This document shows, piece after piece, positions 54,144 through 63,909 of a stretch of 64,000 nt of DNA. Source of the stretch: Halogeometricum limi (GTDB lineage Archaea; Halobacteriota; Halobacteria; Halobacteriales; Haloferacaceae). A program made the position numbers and the translations under genes. The stretch lies in assembly GCF_900115785.1 (NCBI RefSeq), contig NZ_FOYS01000004.1, positions 186,001-250,000 of the forward strand, in the 5' to 3' direction. The notes under the pieces were generated by a model. The model searched no databases. It worked only from the letters and a program-made list of their open reading frames with translations, and was not told the DNA's origin. Position 1 is the first letter of the stretch. Every line of letters starts with the position of its first letter.

Positions 54144-55880
54144 CTACTTGTGCGCCCAGTAGACGACCGACTCGTCGCCGTCCGCGTCTCGCGAGTCGCC
54201 GTCGTGCCCGTCGACCCTGACGAAGCCGAGGCGCTCGAACTGCACCACGTCGTCCGCGTCGGTGTCGGCGAAGTCGGGTTCGGCCACGCCCGTCACGTCG
54301 CCTTCCATCGTCCGCATCCGAACGGTGACGTTGTCCTCGGCGGGGGCCCAGTGAACCACGTCCACGTCGCCCGACCGGACGACTTCGATGCTGTCGTCGG
54401 TGTGGACGAGGGCGTCGCCCTCTCGGCGGACGCATCCGTACCCCTTCAGCCAGGTTCGGTCGCCCTCCGCCGGCACGTCGTCGGGTTCGACGACGACGCC
54501 GCCCGTCACGGGGACGGTCCGGTCGCCGCGTTCCTCGTGGTCCGGGTGGAGTGCGGGGTGGCCCGCGTCCGGTCCCCCCTCGACGGCGAACCGCTCTCCG
54601 TCGCGGACGAAGAAGTAGCGGTCCGACTCGTCGTCGACGATGTCGCGGTTGTTCGCGTAGATGGCCGACATCGACAGGTCCACGTCCGAGGTGGAGGTGC
54701 CGAGTTCGAGCATCGCGTCGACGACGGCCGACCCGCGGATACCGCGGCGACGGAGGCTCTTCAGCGTCGGGGCGCGCGGGTCGTCCCAGCCGTCGAGTTC
54801 GCCCGCGTCTATCTTCTCTTTGAGCGTCGAGGTAGACATCTTCACGTCGTAGGCGTCCACCTGCACGTGGCCCCAGTGGACGACTTCGGGGTAGTCCCAG
54901 CCGAAGTAGTCGTAGAGGAACTGCTGGCGCTTCGCGGAGTCCTGCAGGTCGATGCCGCGGATGATGTGCGTGACGCCCGTGAGGTGGTCGTCGACGCCGG
55001 ACTGGAAGTCGAGCATCGGCCACGCGCGGTAGTCCTCGGCCTCGGGACGCGGGTGGGGAGTGTCGACCATCCGGAACGCCACCCAATCGCGCAGCGCGGG
55101 GTTCTTGTGCTCGATGTCCGTCTTGATTCGGAGCACCATCTCGCCGGAGGAGTACTCCCCGTCGACCATCGCCTCGAACTCCTCGCGCGTCGTCTCTACG
55201 TCCTTGCCGCGGTGCGGACACGGTTCGCCGGCGTTCTTCAACTCCGAGAACGCCTCGCCGGAGCACGAACAGGTGTACGCGCCGCCCATCTCGATGACCT
55301 CGCGAGCGTGGTCGTAGTACGTCTCCATCCGGTCGGAGGCCGTGATGACCTCGTCCGGTTCGAAGCCGAGATAGTGGACGTCTTCGAGGATGGCGTCGTA
55401 CGCCTCCAGGTCCGGTCGCTTCGTCTCGGGGTCGGTGTCGTCGTAACGGAGGACGAACGACCCGTCGTAGAGGTCTTTGTACGTGCCGATGACGGCCGGC
55501 ATCCGCGCGTGGCCGATGTGCCACGGACCGTTCGGGTTCGGCGCGGCGCGCATCCGCACCTCGTCGTAGTCGTCGGCGTTCGGCAAGTCGGGCAGGACCT
55601 GGTCGTCTCCTTCGTCTTCGGCCTCCATCTCGGCCAGTTCCTCGGGAGCCAACTCTTCGAGTCGCGCCCGCTTCTCTTCCGTGGAGAGGCCGTTGACGCG
55701 ACTCACGACGCCGCCGATGACGCCCGGAATCTCGCCGCCGTGGGGTCGGAACTCGGGGTTCTCGCCCATGAGCGGCCCCATGACCGCCCCAACGTCGGCG
55801 TCGCTCTCGTACTTGACCGCGTTGAGGAGGGCGTGCTTCTCCGCCTCGCGCTCGACGCGCTCTCGTAACTCGTCGTCCAT
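54144..55880 (-). CDS. gltX: Glutamyl-tRNA synthetase (archaeal type)
   Basis: A 578-residue class I synthetase. The HIGH motif is in APNPNGPWHIGHARMP and the KMSKS-like loop in YDVKMSTSTLKEK. A cysteine-rich stretch, YTCSCSGEAF and EPCPHRGKD, resembles a zinc site. The start at 55880 (MDDELRERVEREAEKH) is chosen because the upstream extension is not family-like. In archaea this enzyme is usually non-discriminating and charges tRNA-Gln as well; GatDE then amidates it. Confidence 0.95.
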   Translation of the reverse strand: MDDELRERVEREAEKHALLNAVKYESDADVGAVMGPLMGENPEFRPHGGEIPGVIGGVVSRVNGLSTEEKRARLEELAPEELAEMEAEDEGDDQVLPDLPNADDYDEVRMRAAPNPNGPWHIGHARMPAVIGTYKDLYDGSFVLRYDDTDPETKRPDLEAYDAILEDVHYLGFEPDEVITASDRMETYYDHAREVIEMGGAYTCSCSGEAFSELKNAGEPCPHRGKDVETTREEFEAMVDGEYSSGEMVLRIKTDIEHKNPALRDWVAFRMVDTPHPRPEAEDYRAWPMLDFQSGVDDHLTGVTHIIRGIDLQDSAKRQQFLYDYFGWDYPEVVHWGHVQVDAYDVKMSTSTLKEKIDAGELDGWDDPRAPTLKSLRRRGIRGSAVVDAMLELGTSTSDVDLSMSAIYANNRDIVDDESDRYFFVRDGERFAVEGGPDAGHPALHPDHEERGDRTVPVTGGVVVEPDDVPAEGDRTWLKGYGCVRREGDALVHTDDSIEVVRSGDVDVVHWAPAEDNVTVRMRTMEGDVTGVAEPDFADTDADDVVQFERLGFVRVDGHDGDSRDADGDESVVYWAHK

Positions 55881-56074
55881 TACCCTCTCGTTCCGCACGC
55901 CGAGTGAAAACAAGCCCGGATTCGGGCACACCTCCGCCGTGCCCACCGTACGGGCGCACGGGTAGGGGTACGTTAGCAATTGTCAGTCGAGACGTAAAAC
56001 GCTTTCTGCGGTGTGTATCGGTGTTTCGGACGAGAGACCGCACGGACGGCGCGCGACGCGCCGAACCGACGGCG

Positions 56075-57121
56075 TCAGTAACCGCGAGTGATGAGGTAGT
56101 CCGCGATGTCCTCTAACAGCGACCGGGCCTCGTTGTCCGGGAGGACTTCGAGGTGGCGTTTCGCGCGGTCGGTGAGGTCCTGTGCCTTCTCGCGAGCGTA
56201 GTCGATGGACCCGGCGTCGTCGAGTTCGGCGACGGCGGCTTCGACGTCCGCCTCGGTGACCTCGCTGACCGTGTCGGCGGCGACGAGGCCGTCCACGTCG
56301 ACGCCCTGTTGGCGGGCGTGAAGCGTGATGAGCGTCTCTTTGTTCTCGACGAGGTCCGAGCCTCGCTGTTTGCCGAGTCGCTCCGAGGAGACGGTCAGGT
56401 CGAGCACGTCGTCCTGTATCTGGAACGCACAGCCGGAGTCGATTCCGTAGCGGTAGAGCGCCTCGATTATCTCCTCGTCCGCTCCCATCAGCGTCGCCGT
56501 GATGGACGCCGCCGCGCCGTAGAGCACGGCGGTCTTCAGTTCGACCATCTCCAGGTACTCCTCGGGGAGCACCTCGGTTCGCTGTTCGAACTCGATGTCG
56601 ACGGCCTGTCCCTCGCAGATGCGCGTACAGGTCGTCGCGAGCAATCGGACGGCTTCGAGGCCGTCGGCGGGGTCCGCCCCCGTGCCGGTCATCAACTCGA
56701 ACGCCTTCGCGTAGAGCGTGTCGCCCGCGAGGATGGCCGTCTCGGTGTCGTACTCCTTGTGGACCGCGGGGACGCCGCGACGGAGGTCGTCGTCGTCCAT
56801 GATGTCGTCGTGGATGAGCGTGAACGACTGGATGACCTCGATACTCGCGGCGGCGGCCATCACGTCGATGCTCGTGCCGTCGAGCGACGGGAACGAGCGG
56901 TAGTCTTCCGTCAAGGGGTCGACGTCTGCGAGTGCCTCGGCGGTGAGCAACGCCACCGTCGGGCGGAGTCGCTTCCCGCCGGCCTGTAGGAGATACCGCG
57001 TCGCCTCGTACAGACGGGTCGGCTCCGCCATCGGGACGTCCTCGTCCAACGCGTCGTTGACGAGTTCACGCCGCGCTCTGACCGCCTCGAGTACTCGCTC
57101 CTCCGTCGCTTCCGAACTCAT
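56075..57121 (-). CDS. idsA: Geranylgeranyl/farnesyl diphosphate synthase
   Basis: A 348-residue trans-prenyltransferase that elongates dimethylallyl diphosphate with isopentenyl diphosphate for archaeal ether lipids. First Asp-rich motif DDIMDDDDLRRG (residues about 108-119), with helix EVIQSFTLIHDDIMDD. Second motif FQIQDDVLDL. Final product length is not determined by reading. It abuts the rnj gene (1 base between). Confidence 0.94.
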   Translation of the reverse strand: MSSEATEERVLEAVRARRELVNDALDEDVPMAEPTRLYEATRYLLQAGGKRLRPTVALLTAEALADVDPLTEDYRSFPSLDGTSIDVMAAAASIEVIQSFTLIHDDIMDDDDLRRGVPAVHKEYDTETAILAGDTLYAKAFELMTGTGADPADGLEAVRLLATTCTRICEGQAVDIEFEQRTEVLPEEYLEMVELKTAVLYGAAASITATLMGADEEIIEALYRYGIDSGCAFQIQDDVLDLTVSSERLGKQRGSDLVENKETLITLHARQQGVDVDGLVAADTVSEVTEADVEAAVAELDDAGSIDYAREKAQDLTDRAKRHLEVLPDNEARSLLEDIADYLITRGY

Positions 57122-57122
57122 C

Positions 57123-58475
57123 TCACTCCACCAGCTGAATCATGTTGCCGTTCCGCGTGACGTGGAGGTCACGACCCAACGCGTACCCCTGCGACTCGCA
57201 GAGGTCCACGTACGGCGAGAACCCTTTGAGGTTCTGGTGGGCCGGGATGACGTGTTGCGGCTGCAGTGCGTCGAGCATCTGGTAGTGCCCCTCCTCGCGG
57301 AGGTGGCCCGACACGTGAATCTCGTCGTAGATGCGCGCGCCCTGCATCTTCAGGAGACGCTCGGACTGGTAGCGCTGCCCCTCGTTCGTCGGTTCCGGGA
57401 TGACCCGGGCCGAGAAGATGACCTTGTCGCCGTCCTCGATTTCGTACGGCGTCTCGCCGCGGCCCATGCGGGTGAGCATCGCGCGAGGCTCTCCCTGATG
57501 GCCGGTGACGATGGGCAGGAAGTTCTCTTTGCCCTCCTTCATGATGCGCTTGAACGTGCGGTCGACGGACTTACGGTGGCCGTACATCCCCACGTCGTCG
57601 GGGAAGTCCACGAAGCCGAGTCGCTCTGCGGTGCCCGAGTACTTCTCCATCGAGCGTCCGAGGAGGACGGGTTGGCGACCGATGTCTTTGGCGAACTCGA
57701 CGATGGAGGAGACGCGGGAGACGTGCGAGGAGAACGTCGTGGCGACGATGCCGCCGTCGTAGTCCTCGATGGAACGGATGGTGTCTTCGAGGTGCTTGCG
57801 CGCGACGGACTCGGAGGGCGTGCGGCCCTTGCGCCCGGCGTTCGTACAGTCCTCGATGTAGGCGAGGACGCCGTTACCCTCGCGGCCAATCTCGCGGAAC
57901 CGCTGCATGTCGATGGGGTCCTCGATGACCGGCGAGTGGTCCATGCGCTTGTCGAGACCGTAGACGATGGCCCCTTCCGGCGTGTGGAGGACGGGGTTGA
58001 TGGCGTCGATGATGGAGTGGGTGACGTGGACGAACTCGAGTTCGACCTGTCCGGAGTCGCCGATGGACATCGTCTCGCCCGCACTCATCTTCACGAGGTC
58101 GTTGTTGACGTTGAACTTGTTCTCGCCTTCGACCTGCTGTTTGACCAGTTCGATGGTGAACGGGGAGGCGACGACCGGCGCGTCGTATCGGTGCGCCAGT
58201 TTCGAGATGGCGCCGATGTGGTCGAGGTGGCCGTGCGTCGGCACGATTGCTTTGACGTCCCCTTCGAGGTCGGACATGACCCGGTCGTCCGGGATAGCGC
58301 CCATGTCGATGAGGTCGAGGCTGTGCATCTTTTCGGTCTCCACGTTGTCGTGGATGAGGACCTGGCTGAGGTTCAGGCCCATGTCGAAGACGACGACGTC
58401 GTCGCCTGCGCGGACCGCGGTCATCTGGCGACCGACTTCTTCGTATCCGCCTATGGTTGCAATTTCGATTTCCAT
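57123..58475 (-). CDS. rnj: Ribonuclease J (aRNase J)
   Basis: A 450-residue beta-CASP/MBL ribonuclease, 5'-to-3' exonuclease in archaea. [20 protein letters not shown] at the start; metal motif [19 protein letters not shown]; then [29 protein letters not shown] and the C-terminal [17 protein letters not shown] and [11 protein letters not shown]. The start at 58475 excludes a 27-residue non-family leader. Confidence 0.95.
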   Translation of the reverse strand: MEIEIATIGGYEEVGRQMTAVRAGDDVVVFDMGLNLSQVLIHDNVETEKMHSLDLIDMGAIPDDRVMSDLEGDVKAIVPTHGHLDHIGAISKLAHRYDAPVVASPFTIELVKQQVEGENKFNVNNDLVKMSAGETMSIGDSGQVELEFVHVTHSIIDAINPVLHTPEGAIVYGLDKRMDHSPVIEDPIDMQRFREIGREGNGVLAYIEDCTNAGRKGRTPSESVARKHLEDTIRSIEDYDGGIVATTFSSHVSRVSSIVEFAKDIGRQPVLLGRSMEKYSGTAERLGFVDFPDDVGMYGHRKSVDRTFKRIMKEGKENFLPIVTGHQGEPRAMLTRMGRGETPYEIEDGDKVIFSARVIPEPTNEGQRYQSERLLKMQGARIYDEIHVSGHLREEGHYQMLDALQPQHVIPAHQNLKGFSPYVDLCESQGYALGRDLHVTRNGNMIQLVE

Positions 58476-58844
58476 GGTTTTCCGAGCATTGAAAGCCACA
58501 ACTGTGGCGCGGGTGCTCACTGAAACGCCCCGCCGGTTCCCGACCCGCCGTCTCACGGCGAGTCACGTCACGGGACTGAACGGCCCCGGCATCTTACAGC
58601 ACGTCGGTCGTCGGCCCCGCGTGTGGCGATTCCGGCCGCCACACTTACCCGCGGGTGTATCGGTAGATGAGGCTACACACTGGGGTATTAAAAACTACGT
58701 GGGTTAGTCGCGGCGCGGTGCCGCGCGCGTTCGCCAACGTCGAGAACGGCGAGAGCGGACGCGACGGTGTGAGGATGTGTGTGACTCACAGAAATCGGCC
58801 GTCCGTTCGGCACATTTAATACCGAAACCCGATGCGTTGTGTCC
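58476..58844. promoter_or_regulatory. rnj-lsm divergent spacer with leader hairpin
   Basis: 369 bases without a gene. GCCACA-AC-TGTGGC (58495-58508) is a perfect 14-base palindrome 20 bases upstream of the rnj ATG. On the minus strand TTTTTAATA (58685-58693) could be a TATA box, leaving a leader of about 185 bases for rnj. The lsm promoter lies at the other end. Confidence 0.45.
58815..58821 (+). promoter_or_regulatory. TATA box of lsm-rpl37e (TTTAATA)
   Basis: Centred 27 bases before the lsm ATG at 58845, so the transcript is predicted to be leaderless. Confidence 0.6.
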
Positions 58845-59078
58845 ATGAGCGGACGACCCCTCGACGTACTCGAGGCCTCGCTAGACGAATCCGTGACTGT
58901 CAACCTGAAAGACGGCAGTTCGTACCACGGGACGCTGGCGGGCTACGACCAGCACATGAACGTCGTACTCGAAGCTCCCGCGGAGGAAGAGGAGGCCATC
59001 CTCGGAGAGATAGAAGTGACGCCAGTGGAAGACACAACCATTATACGCGGCGATAACGTCGTGACCATCAAAGCATGA
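58845..59078 (+). CDS. lsm: Sm-like RNA-binding protein (Lsm)
   Basis: A 77-residue archaeal Sm protein that forms heptameric rings on U-rich RNA. Sm1 motif [25 protein letters not shown] (quoted in parts: [19 protein letters not shown] and [13 protein letters not shown]). Sm2 motif [11 protein letters not shown]. The start at 58845 fits the leaderless promoter. It overlaps rpl37e (ATGA), the usual archaeal pair. Confidence 0.95.
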   Translation: MSGRPLDVLEASLDESVTVNLKDGSSYHGTLAGYDQHMNVVLEAPAEEEEAILGEIEVTPVEDTTIIRGDNVVTIKA

Positions 59079-59251
59079 CGGGAGCAGGAACCCCGAGCCA
59101 AGGAAAGAAGAACAAGACGACGCACGTGAAGTGTCGTCGCTGCGGAGAGAAGTCCTACCACGTGAAGAAGAAGCAGTGCTCGTCCTGTGGCTTTGGCAAA
59201 TCCGCCAAACGCCGCGGCTACGAGTGGCAGTCGAAAGCGGGCGACAACTGA
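59075..59251 (+). CDS. rpl37e: Large-subunit ribosomal protein eL37
   Basis: A 58-residue zinc-binding eL37. Start [20 protein letters not shown]; zinc ligands Cys20 and Cys23 (CRRC) and Cys35 and Cys38 (CSSC) are complete. Ends [14 protein letters not shown]. Coupled to lsm by an ATGA overlap. Confidence 0.96.
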   Translation: MTGAGTPSQGKKNKTTHVKCRRCGEKSYHVKKKQCSSCGFGKSAKRRGYEWQSKAGDN

Positions 59252-59554
59252 GTCTCCCCTGCGAACCGAATCTTCTCTCACTCTCCTCGCGTCCCAGCGG
59301 TGCCGCTCTCCTCGTTCGTCTCTCGTCTCGTCTGCGTTTCGTCTCCCCCATCTCCCTCCGCTCCCCGCTTCGTCCACGGCGTGAGAGCGCTCTCGTGACA
59401 CCGACGCCGTCGATGCGTCGAGGGCGAACGGACCGTCCGTCGTCCGGAGGTTCGCGACGAGAATATACACAATCGTGTGCATCTTAGCGTGTCGAACCCG
59501 GCAAAGAACACACAAGGACGGGTTTTTTACCGCTCGGCTTCCGTACCTTCTCCT
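59252..59554. other. Spacer between rpl37e and purF: pyrimidine-rich, no gene
   Basis: 303 bases. The first 110 are strongly C/T-rich on the plus strand (repeated TCTC/CTCC), perhaps a transcript end. The right end carries TTTTTTA (59523-59529), a TATA-like run 26-32 bases before the purF ATG. No gene found on either strand. Confidence 0.5.
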
Positions 59555-61108
59555 ATGTCAGACGGGCGGGACGCTCAGACCCCCACACCCGGACGGGACG
59601 CCGGCCGACAGCAACCGACAGCCGAAGACCTCTCGGGTCCGACGGAGAAATGCGGCGTCGTCGGCGTCGCCCTCGCGGACCGCGCCGCCGCGCGGCCCCT
59701 GTACTACTCGCTGTACGCTCTCCAACACCGCGGGCAGGAGTCGGCGGGAATCGTCACCCACGACGGGTTCCAACAGCACAGCCACGTCGAAGTGGGCCTC
59801 GTCGGCGACGTGTTCGACGAGGGGAACCTCGACTCGCTGGCGGGGTCGACGGGCATCGGCCACGTCCGCTACCCCACCTCGGGCGGGCTGAACTCCTGCT
59901 GTGCGCAACCGTTCTCCGTCTCCTTCAAGTCGGGGTCGCTCGGCCTCGCGCACAACGGCAACCTCGTCAACGCCGACGAGATTCGCGACGAACTCGAAGA
60001 CCTCGGCCACGCGTTCACGTCCGAGGGCGACACCGAGGTCATCGCCCACGACCTCGCGCGGAACCTCCTCGAAGAGGACCTCGTCCGCGCGGTCAAGCGC
60101 ACGATGCAGCGCATCCACGGGTCGTACTCGCTGACCATCATGCACGACGAGACGGTGCTAGCCGTCCGCGACCCCGAGGGGAACCGACCGCTCTGCATCG
60201 GCGAACTCGACGACGGCTACGTCGTCGCCTCGGAGTCCGCGGCCATCGACACCCTCGACGGCGAACTCGTCCGCGACGTGCGACCGGGCGAACTCGTCGT
60301 CCTCGAACCGGACGGCTCCGGCTTCGACTCCTACCAACTCGTCGAACGCGACAACACCGCCCACTGTTTCTTCGAACACGTCTACTTCGCCCGGCCCGAC
60401 TCCGTCATCGACGAGACGCTCGTCTACGAGGCGCGCCGCGGCCTCGGCCGAAAGCTCTGGGAGGAGTCCGGCATCGAGTCCGACGTCGTCATGCCCGTCC
60501 CCGACTCCGGTCGCGCGTTCGCCTCCGGCTACGCCGAGGCGGCCAACGAGACGACGCCCGACGGCGAACCGCGCGACGGCGACGACAGCGTCGAGTTCGC
60601 GGAGGGGCTGATGAAGAACCGCTACGTCGGGCGGACGTTCATCATGCCGACGCAGGACGAACGCGAACGGGCCGTTCGACTCAAACTCAACCCGATAAAG
60701 AGCACTATCGAGGGTCGCTCGGTCACCATCATCGACGACAGCATCGTCCGCGGCACCACCTCCCGCCAACTCGTCCAACTCGTCCGCGACGCCGGCGCGG
60801 AGGAGGTCCACGTCCGCATCGGCGCGCCACCCATCGTCGCGCCGTGTTACATGGGCATCGACATGGCGACCAGGGAGGAACTCATCGCCGCCGACAAGAC
60901 CACCGAGGAGATTCGCGACGAGATAGGCGCCGATAGCCTCTCGTACCTCTCTATCGACGCCATCGCCGACGTGCTGGGCGAGTCTCGACTGGACCTCTGT
61001 CTCGGCTGTGTGACGGGCGAGTACCCCTACGACATCGACGGCGAGACGACCGACAGAGCCGTCGAACGTCCGTTCATCGGCGACGACACCGCGACGGCGG
61101 ACGACTGA
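59555..61108 (+). CDS. purF: Amidophosphoribosyltransferase
   Basis: A 517-residue enzyme that starts purine synthesis from PRPP and glutamine. The N-terminal glutaminase nucleophile is Cys33 (EKCGVVGVA), so the first 32 residues would be a propeptide removed to expose it. GIGHVRYPTSGG and LAHNGNLVNADEI follow. The C-terminal PRPP site is VTIIDDSIVRGTTS, and later Cys residues (CYMGIDM, CLGCVTGEYP) fit the Fe-S cluster of B. subtilis-type PurF. Leaderless promoter predicted. Confidence 0.95.
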   Translation: MSDGRDAQTPTPGRDAGRQQPTAEDLSGPTEKCGVVGVALADRAAARPLYYSLYALQHRGQESAGIVTHDGFQQHSHVEVGLVGDVFDEGNLDSLAGSTGIGHVRYPTSGGLNSCCAQPFSVSFKSGSLGLAHNGNLVNADEIRDELEDLGHAFTSEGDTEVIAHDLARNLLEEDLVRAVKRTMQRIHGSYSLTIMHDETVLAVRDPEGNRPLCIGELDDGYVVASESAAIDTLDGELVRDVRPGELVVLEPDGSGFDSYQLVERDNTAHCFFEHVYFARPDSVIDETLVYEARRGLGRKLWEESGIESDVVMPVPDSGRAFASGYAEAANETTPDGEPRDGDDSVEFAEGLMKNRYVGRTFIMPTQDERERAVRLKLNPIKSTIEGRSVTIIDDSIVRGTTSRQLVQLVRDAGAEEVHVRIGAPPIVAPCYMGIDMATREELIAADKTTEEIRDEIGADSLSYLSIDAIADVLGESRLDLCLGCVTGEYPYDIDGETTDRAVERPFIGDDTATADD

Positions 61109-61195
61109 GGACCGACGCTCGCCGGCGCGACGCGTTCGTTCCGACTACCTGTCAGACGATGCGCTGTTTATGTCCGTTCGAGACGTAAGAACGCT

Positions 61196-63799
61196 ATGAA
61201 CTCCGAATCGTCTCCTTCCGAACCGGACGAGTTTCGCGTCCTTCTCGTCGGGAGGGAGGCGTGGCGGCGGTCCACGGCGTCGCGTCTCGAACCGCGCGGC
61301 GTGACCGTCGTCGAAGGGCCGCCGGGGACCGTCTCGAACGTCGACGCCGTCGTGGCGCCGCGGGCCACCGTCCCGAACGGCCTCGTCCCCCCACCGGAAG
61401 TGCTCAACCGCGTCACCGACGGCATCTTCGCCCTCGATAGCGAGTGGACCGTCACCTACGCGAACGACCGGATTTGCAACTACTATCGCAGGCGGGGCGC
61501 GACCGACTCGTACTCACCGGAGACGAGCGACTCCGACGAGTACGAAGCGCACCGGAGAGCCGAGTTGCGCGAGTTCGTCGGCGGTCACTTCTGGGACTTC
61601 GTCGTCGACGCGGAGGAGACGGCCATCTACGAGGCGGCGCACCGCGCGATGGAGGACCAGCGACCGGTCGAACTCGAAGCGTACTACGAACCGTTGGACC
61701 GCTGGTTCGCGACGAGTATCTTCCCCTCGGCGACTGGACTGACGGTTCTCGTCCGCGACGTGACCGAGGTGAGAGAGAACGAACGGGAGTCCAGAGAGCT
61801 TCATACCATCCTGAGCGTCGTGAGCGACGGCGTCTACGCGACGGACGCGGAGGGACGGATACGCTGGCTGAACGACGGCTACCTAGAGATGACCGGCTAC
61901 GACCGCGAGGAACTCATCGGCCAAGTGGGGGCCGGGTTGCTCTTCGACTCCAGCGAACGGGAACGCGCGGTGGCCACCCGTGAGTCGGTCGCCGCGGGCA
62001 GCGAGACGCCCGTCGTCTTCGAGACGGACCTGCGGCACGCGGACGGGAGTCCCCTCCCCGTCGAGACGCGCGTCTCGGCCCTGTTCGACGACGGGGAGTA
62101 CCGAGGAACGGTGGGCATCGTCCGCGACGTGACCGAACGACGGCGGCACGAACGACAGGTACGGACGCTCACCGAGACGGCGCGGGAGTTGCTCTCCGCG
62201 TCGGACGCGGCCACCGTCGCGCGCGTCGTCGCCGACGCGGCAGTCGAGGGGTTGGGGTTCGAAGGCGCGGCGGTGTGGCGGCCGGAGGAGTCGGCGAACT
62301 ACCTCGTTCCGACCGTCTTCGCTGGCGGTGCGCGGCGGGCGTACGCCGCAATCGGGCAGACCGGCGCCGCTGGTGACCGGACGGCGTGGTCGGTGTTCGC
62401 CGACCGCGAGACGCGCACCGAGGCGGACGCGGACGACCCGCCGTTCGCGGCGACCGTCTGGGTGTCGCTCGGCCCCTACGGCGTTCTCGTCTGCGGGTCG
62501 GACGCGGCGTCGGCGACGGACGCGACGGAGGTGGTTCGCGCCCTCGCGAACGACGCGGTGGCGTCGTTCGCGCGCCTCGACAGCGAACGGATACTGTCGT
62601 CGCAGACGACCGAACTGACCGAACACCGGCGTTCGCACGAGTCGCTCGACCGGTACTTGGACGTCTACACCGACGTCATCTCGGCGGTCGTCTCCGCGGA
62701 CTCTCGCGAAGAGGTGAACGAACTCCTCTGCGCGCGCCTCTCGGACCACGAGGGCGTGGACTTCGCGTGGGTCGGCGAACGAACTCCGACGGGCCGAGTC
62801 GTCCCTCGGTCGTGGAGCGGAGACGCCGTCGCGTACCTCGATTCGGCCTCCGACTGGACCGGCGAACCGGCAGTCCGTGCGGCGGCCGATGGACGTACCG
62901 TCGTCGTCCACGACGTGTGGGCGGGCGTCGACGACGAACCGTGGCGGCGCGACGCGACGGCGCGCGGGTTCCGGTCGGTCGTGAGCGTCCCGCTCACGCA
63001 CCACACGCGTGACTACGGCGTCATCTCGCTCTACGCGGGCGAGGCGAACCAGTTCGACGCGGACGCCGTCGAACTGTTCGAGACGCTCGCCGCGTTCGTC
63101 GCGTTCGCCATCGGTGCCGTCGAACGGACGGCGTCGTTCCTCTCGCGAGGCCCCGTCGAGTTGACGTTCGAGGTGACGGACCCCGGCTTCCCGCCGTTGG
63201 CCCTCGCGCGGCGACTCGACCGGTCGCTCCGTCTCGACGGCGCCTCCCGATTCGTCGGCGGCCACATCGTCACGACGCTCTCCGTCCCCGACTGCACCGA
63301 GGCGGAGATTCGCGCCGCCGCCGCCGAGATGGCGTCCATCGACTCGGTGACCGTGACGCGAGTCGAAGGCACGAATCTCCGCGTCGAGGCATCCATCGTC
63401 GCCTCGCACGCCTACCGCGAAATCGCGGCGCAGGGCGCGGTGTTGAAGTCGCTCGAGTCGACGCCGACGGCGGCCCTCGCGACGTTCCTCGCGTCCGAGG
63501 CGACGGACAGTCGCGCACTCGCCGACGTCATGTCGATAGTCTACCCCGACACGCGCCTCGTCTCGAAACGCTCGGCGGCGGGCGCGACGGCGTCGGGCGA
63601 CACGCTCGGGGAACTCACCACCCGACAGTACGAGGTGTTCATCACGGCCGTCCGCGGGGGCTACTTCGAGTCGCCGCGACGCCACACCGGCGAACAGCTC
63701 GCCGACGAACTGGGCATCTCCGCGACGGCGTTCCACAAGCACCTCAGAACGGTCGAACGGAAGTTGTTCGAGCGGCTCGTTGACCGGGGGGTTGTGTAA
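61196..63799 (+). CDS. PAS-PAS-GAF-GAF-Bat HTH sensor-regulator
   Basis: An 867-residue soluble signalling protein. A short receiver-like region (13-60) is followed by two PAS domains (about 68-195 and 200-315), two GAF domains (about 330-465 and 490-640), a Bat-type region (650-800), and an HTH_10 domain (807-867) starting LTTRQYEVFITAVRGGYFE with ISATAFHKHLRTVERKLFE. This is the bacterio-opsin activator layout, so it probably regulates genes in response to light, oxygen or redox. No histidine kinase domain. Confidence 0.9.
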   Translation: MNSESSPSEPDEFRVLLVGREAWRRSTASRLEPRGVTVVEGPPGTVSNVDAVVAPRATVPNGLVPPPEVLNRVTDGIFALDSEWTVTYANDRICNYYRRRGATDSYSPETSDSDEYEAHRRAELREFVGGHFWDFVVDAEETAIYEAAHRAMEDQRPVELEAYYEPLDRWFATSIFPSATGLTVLVRDVTEVRENERESRELHTILSVVSDGVYATDAEGRIRWLNDGYLEMTGYDREELIGQVGAGLLFDSSERERAVATRESVAAGSETPVVFETDLRHADGSPLPVETRVSALFDDGEYRGTVGIVRDVTERRRHERQVRTLTETARELLSASDAATVARVVADAAVEGLGFEGAAVWRPEESANYLVPTVFAGGARRAYAAIGQTGAAGDRTAWSVFADRETRTEADADDPPFAATVWVSLGPYGVLVCGSDAASATDATEVVRALANDAVASFARLDSERILSSQTTELTEHRRSHESLDRYLDVYTDVISAVVSADSREEVNELLCARLSDHEGVDFAWVGERTPTGRVVPRSWSGDAVAYLDSASDWTGEPAVRAAADGRTVVVHDVWAGVDDEPWRRDATARGFRSVVSVPLTHHTRDYGVISLYAGEANQFDADAVELFETLAAFVAFAIGAVERTASFLSRGPVELTFEVTDPGFPPLALARRLDRSLRLDGASRFVGGHIVTTLSVPDCTEAEIRAAAAEMASIDSVTVTRVEGTNLRVEASIVASHAYREIAAQGAVLKSLESTPTAALATFLASEATDSRALADVMSIVYPDTRLVSKRSAAGATASGDTLGELTTRQYEVFITAVRGGYFESPRRHTGEQLADELGISATAFHKHLRTVERKLFERLVDRGVV

Positions 63800-63802
63800 G
63801 CA

Positions 63803-63823
63803 ACCCCTCCTCGACGAAGGGGT
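63803..63823 (+). terminator. Hairpin after the Bat-type regulator gene
   Basis: ACCCCT (63803-63808) and AGGGGT (63818-63823) form a 6-base stem just after the stop codon, with a 9-base loop. Could act in termination; no T-run follows. Confidence 0.35.
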
Positions 63824-63909
63824 GGACAGCACAACCACGAGAATGAGACGACTAGCACGCGAGAGACGGTTGTCGATACCGAATCGGGACGACCCGACGA
63901 CGACTGACG

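Noticed and set aside
53494-56043. 849-codon minus frame covering gltX
   Set aside because: Only the last 210 codons (cyclase) are real; the rest is the shadow of gltX.
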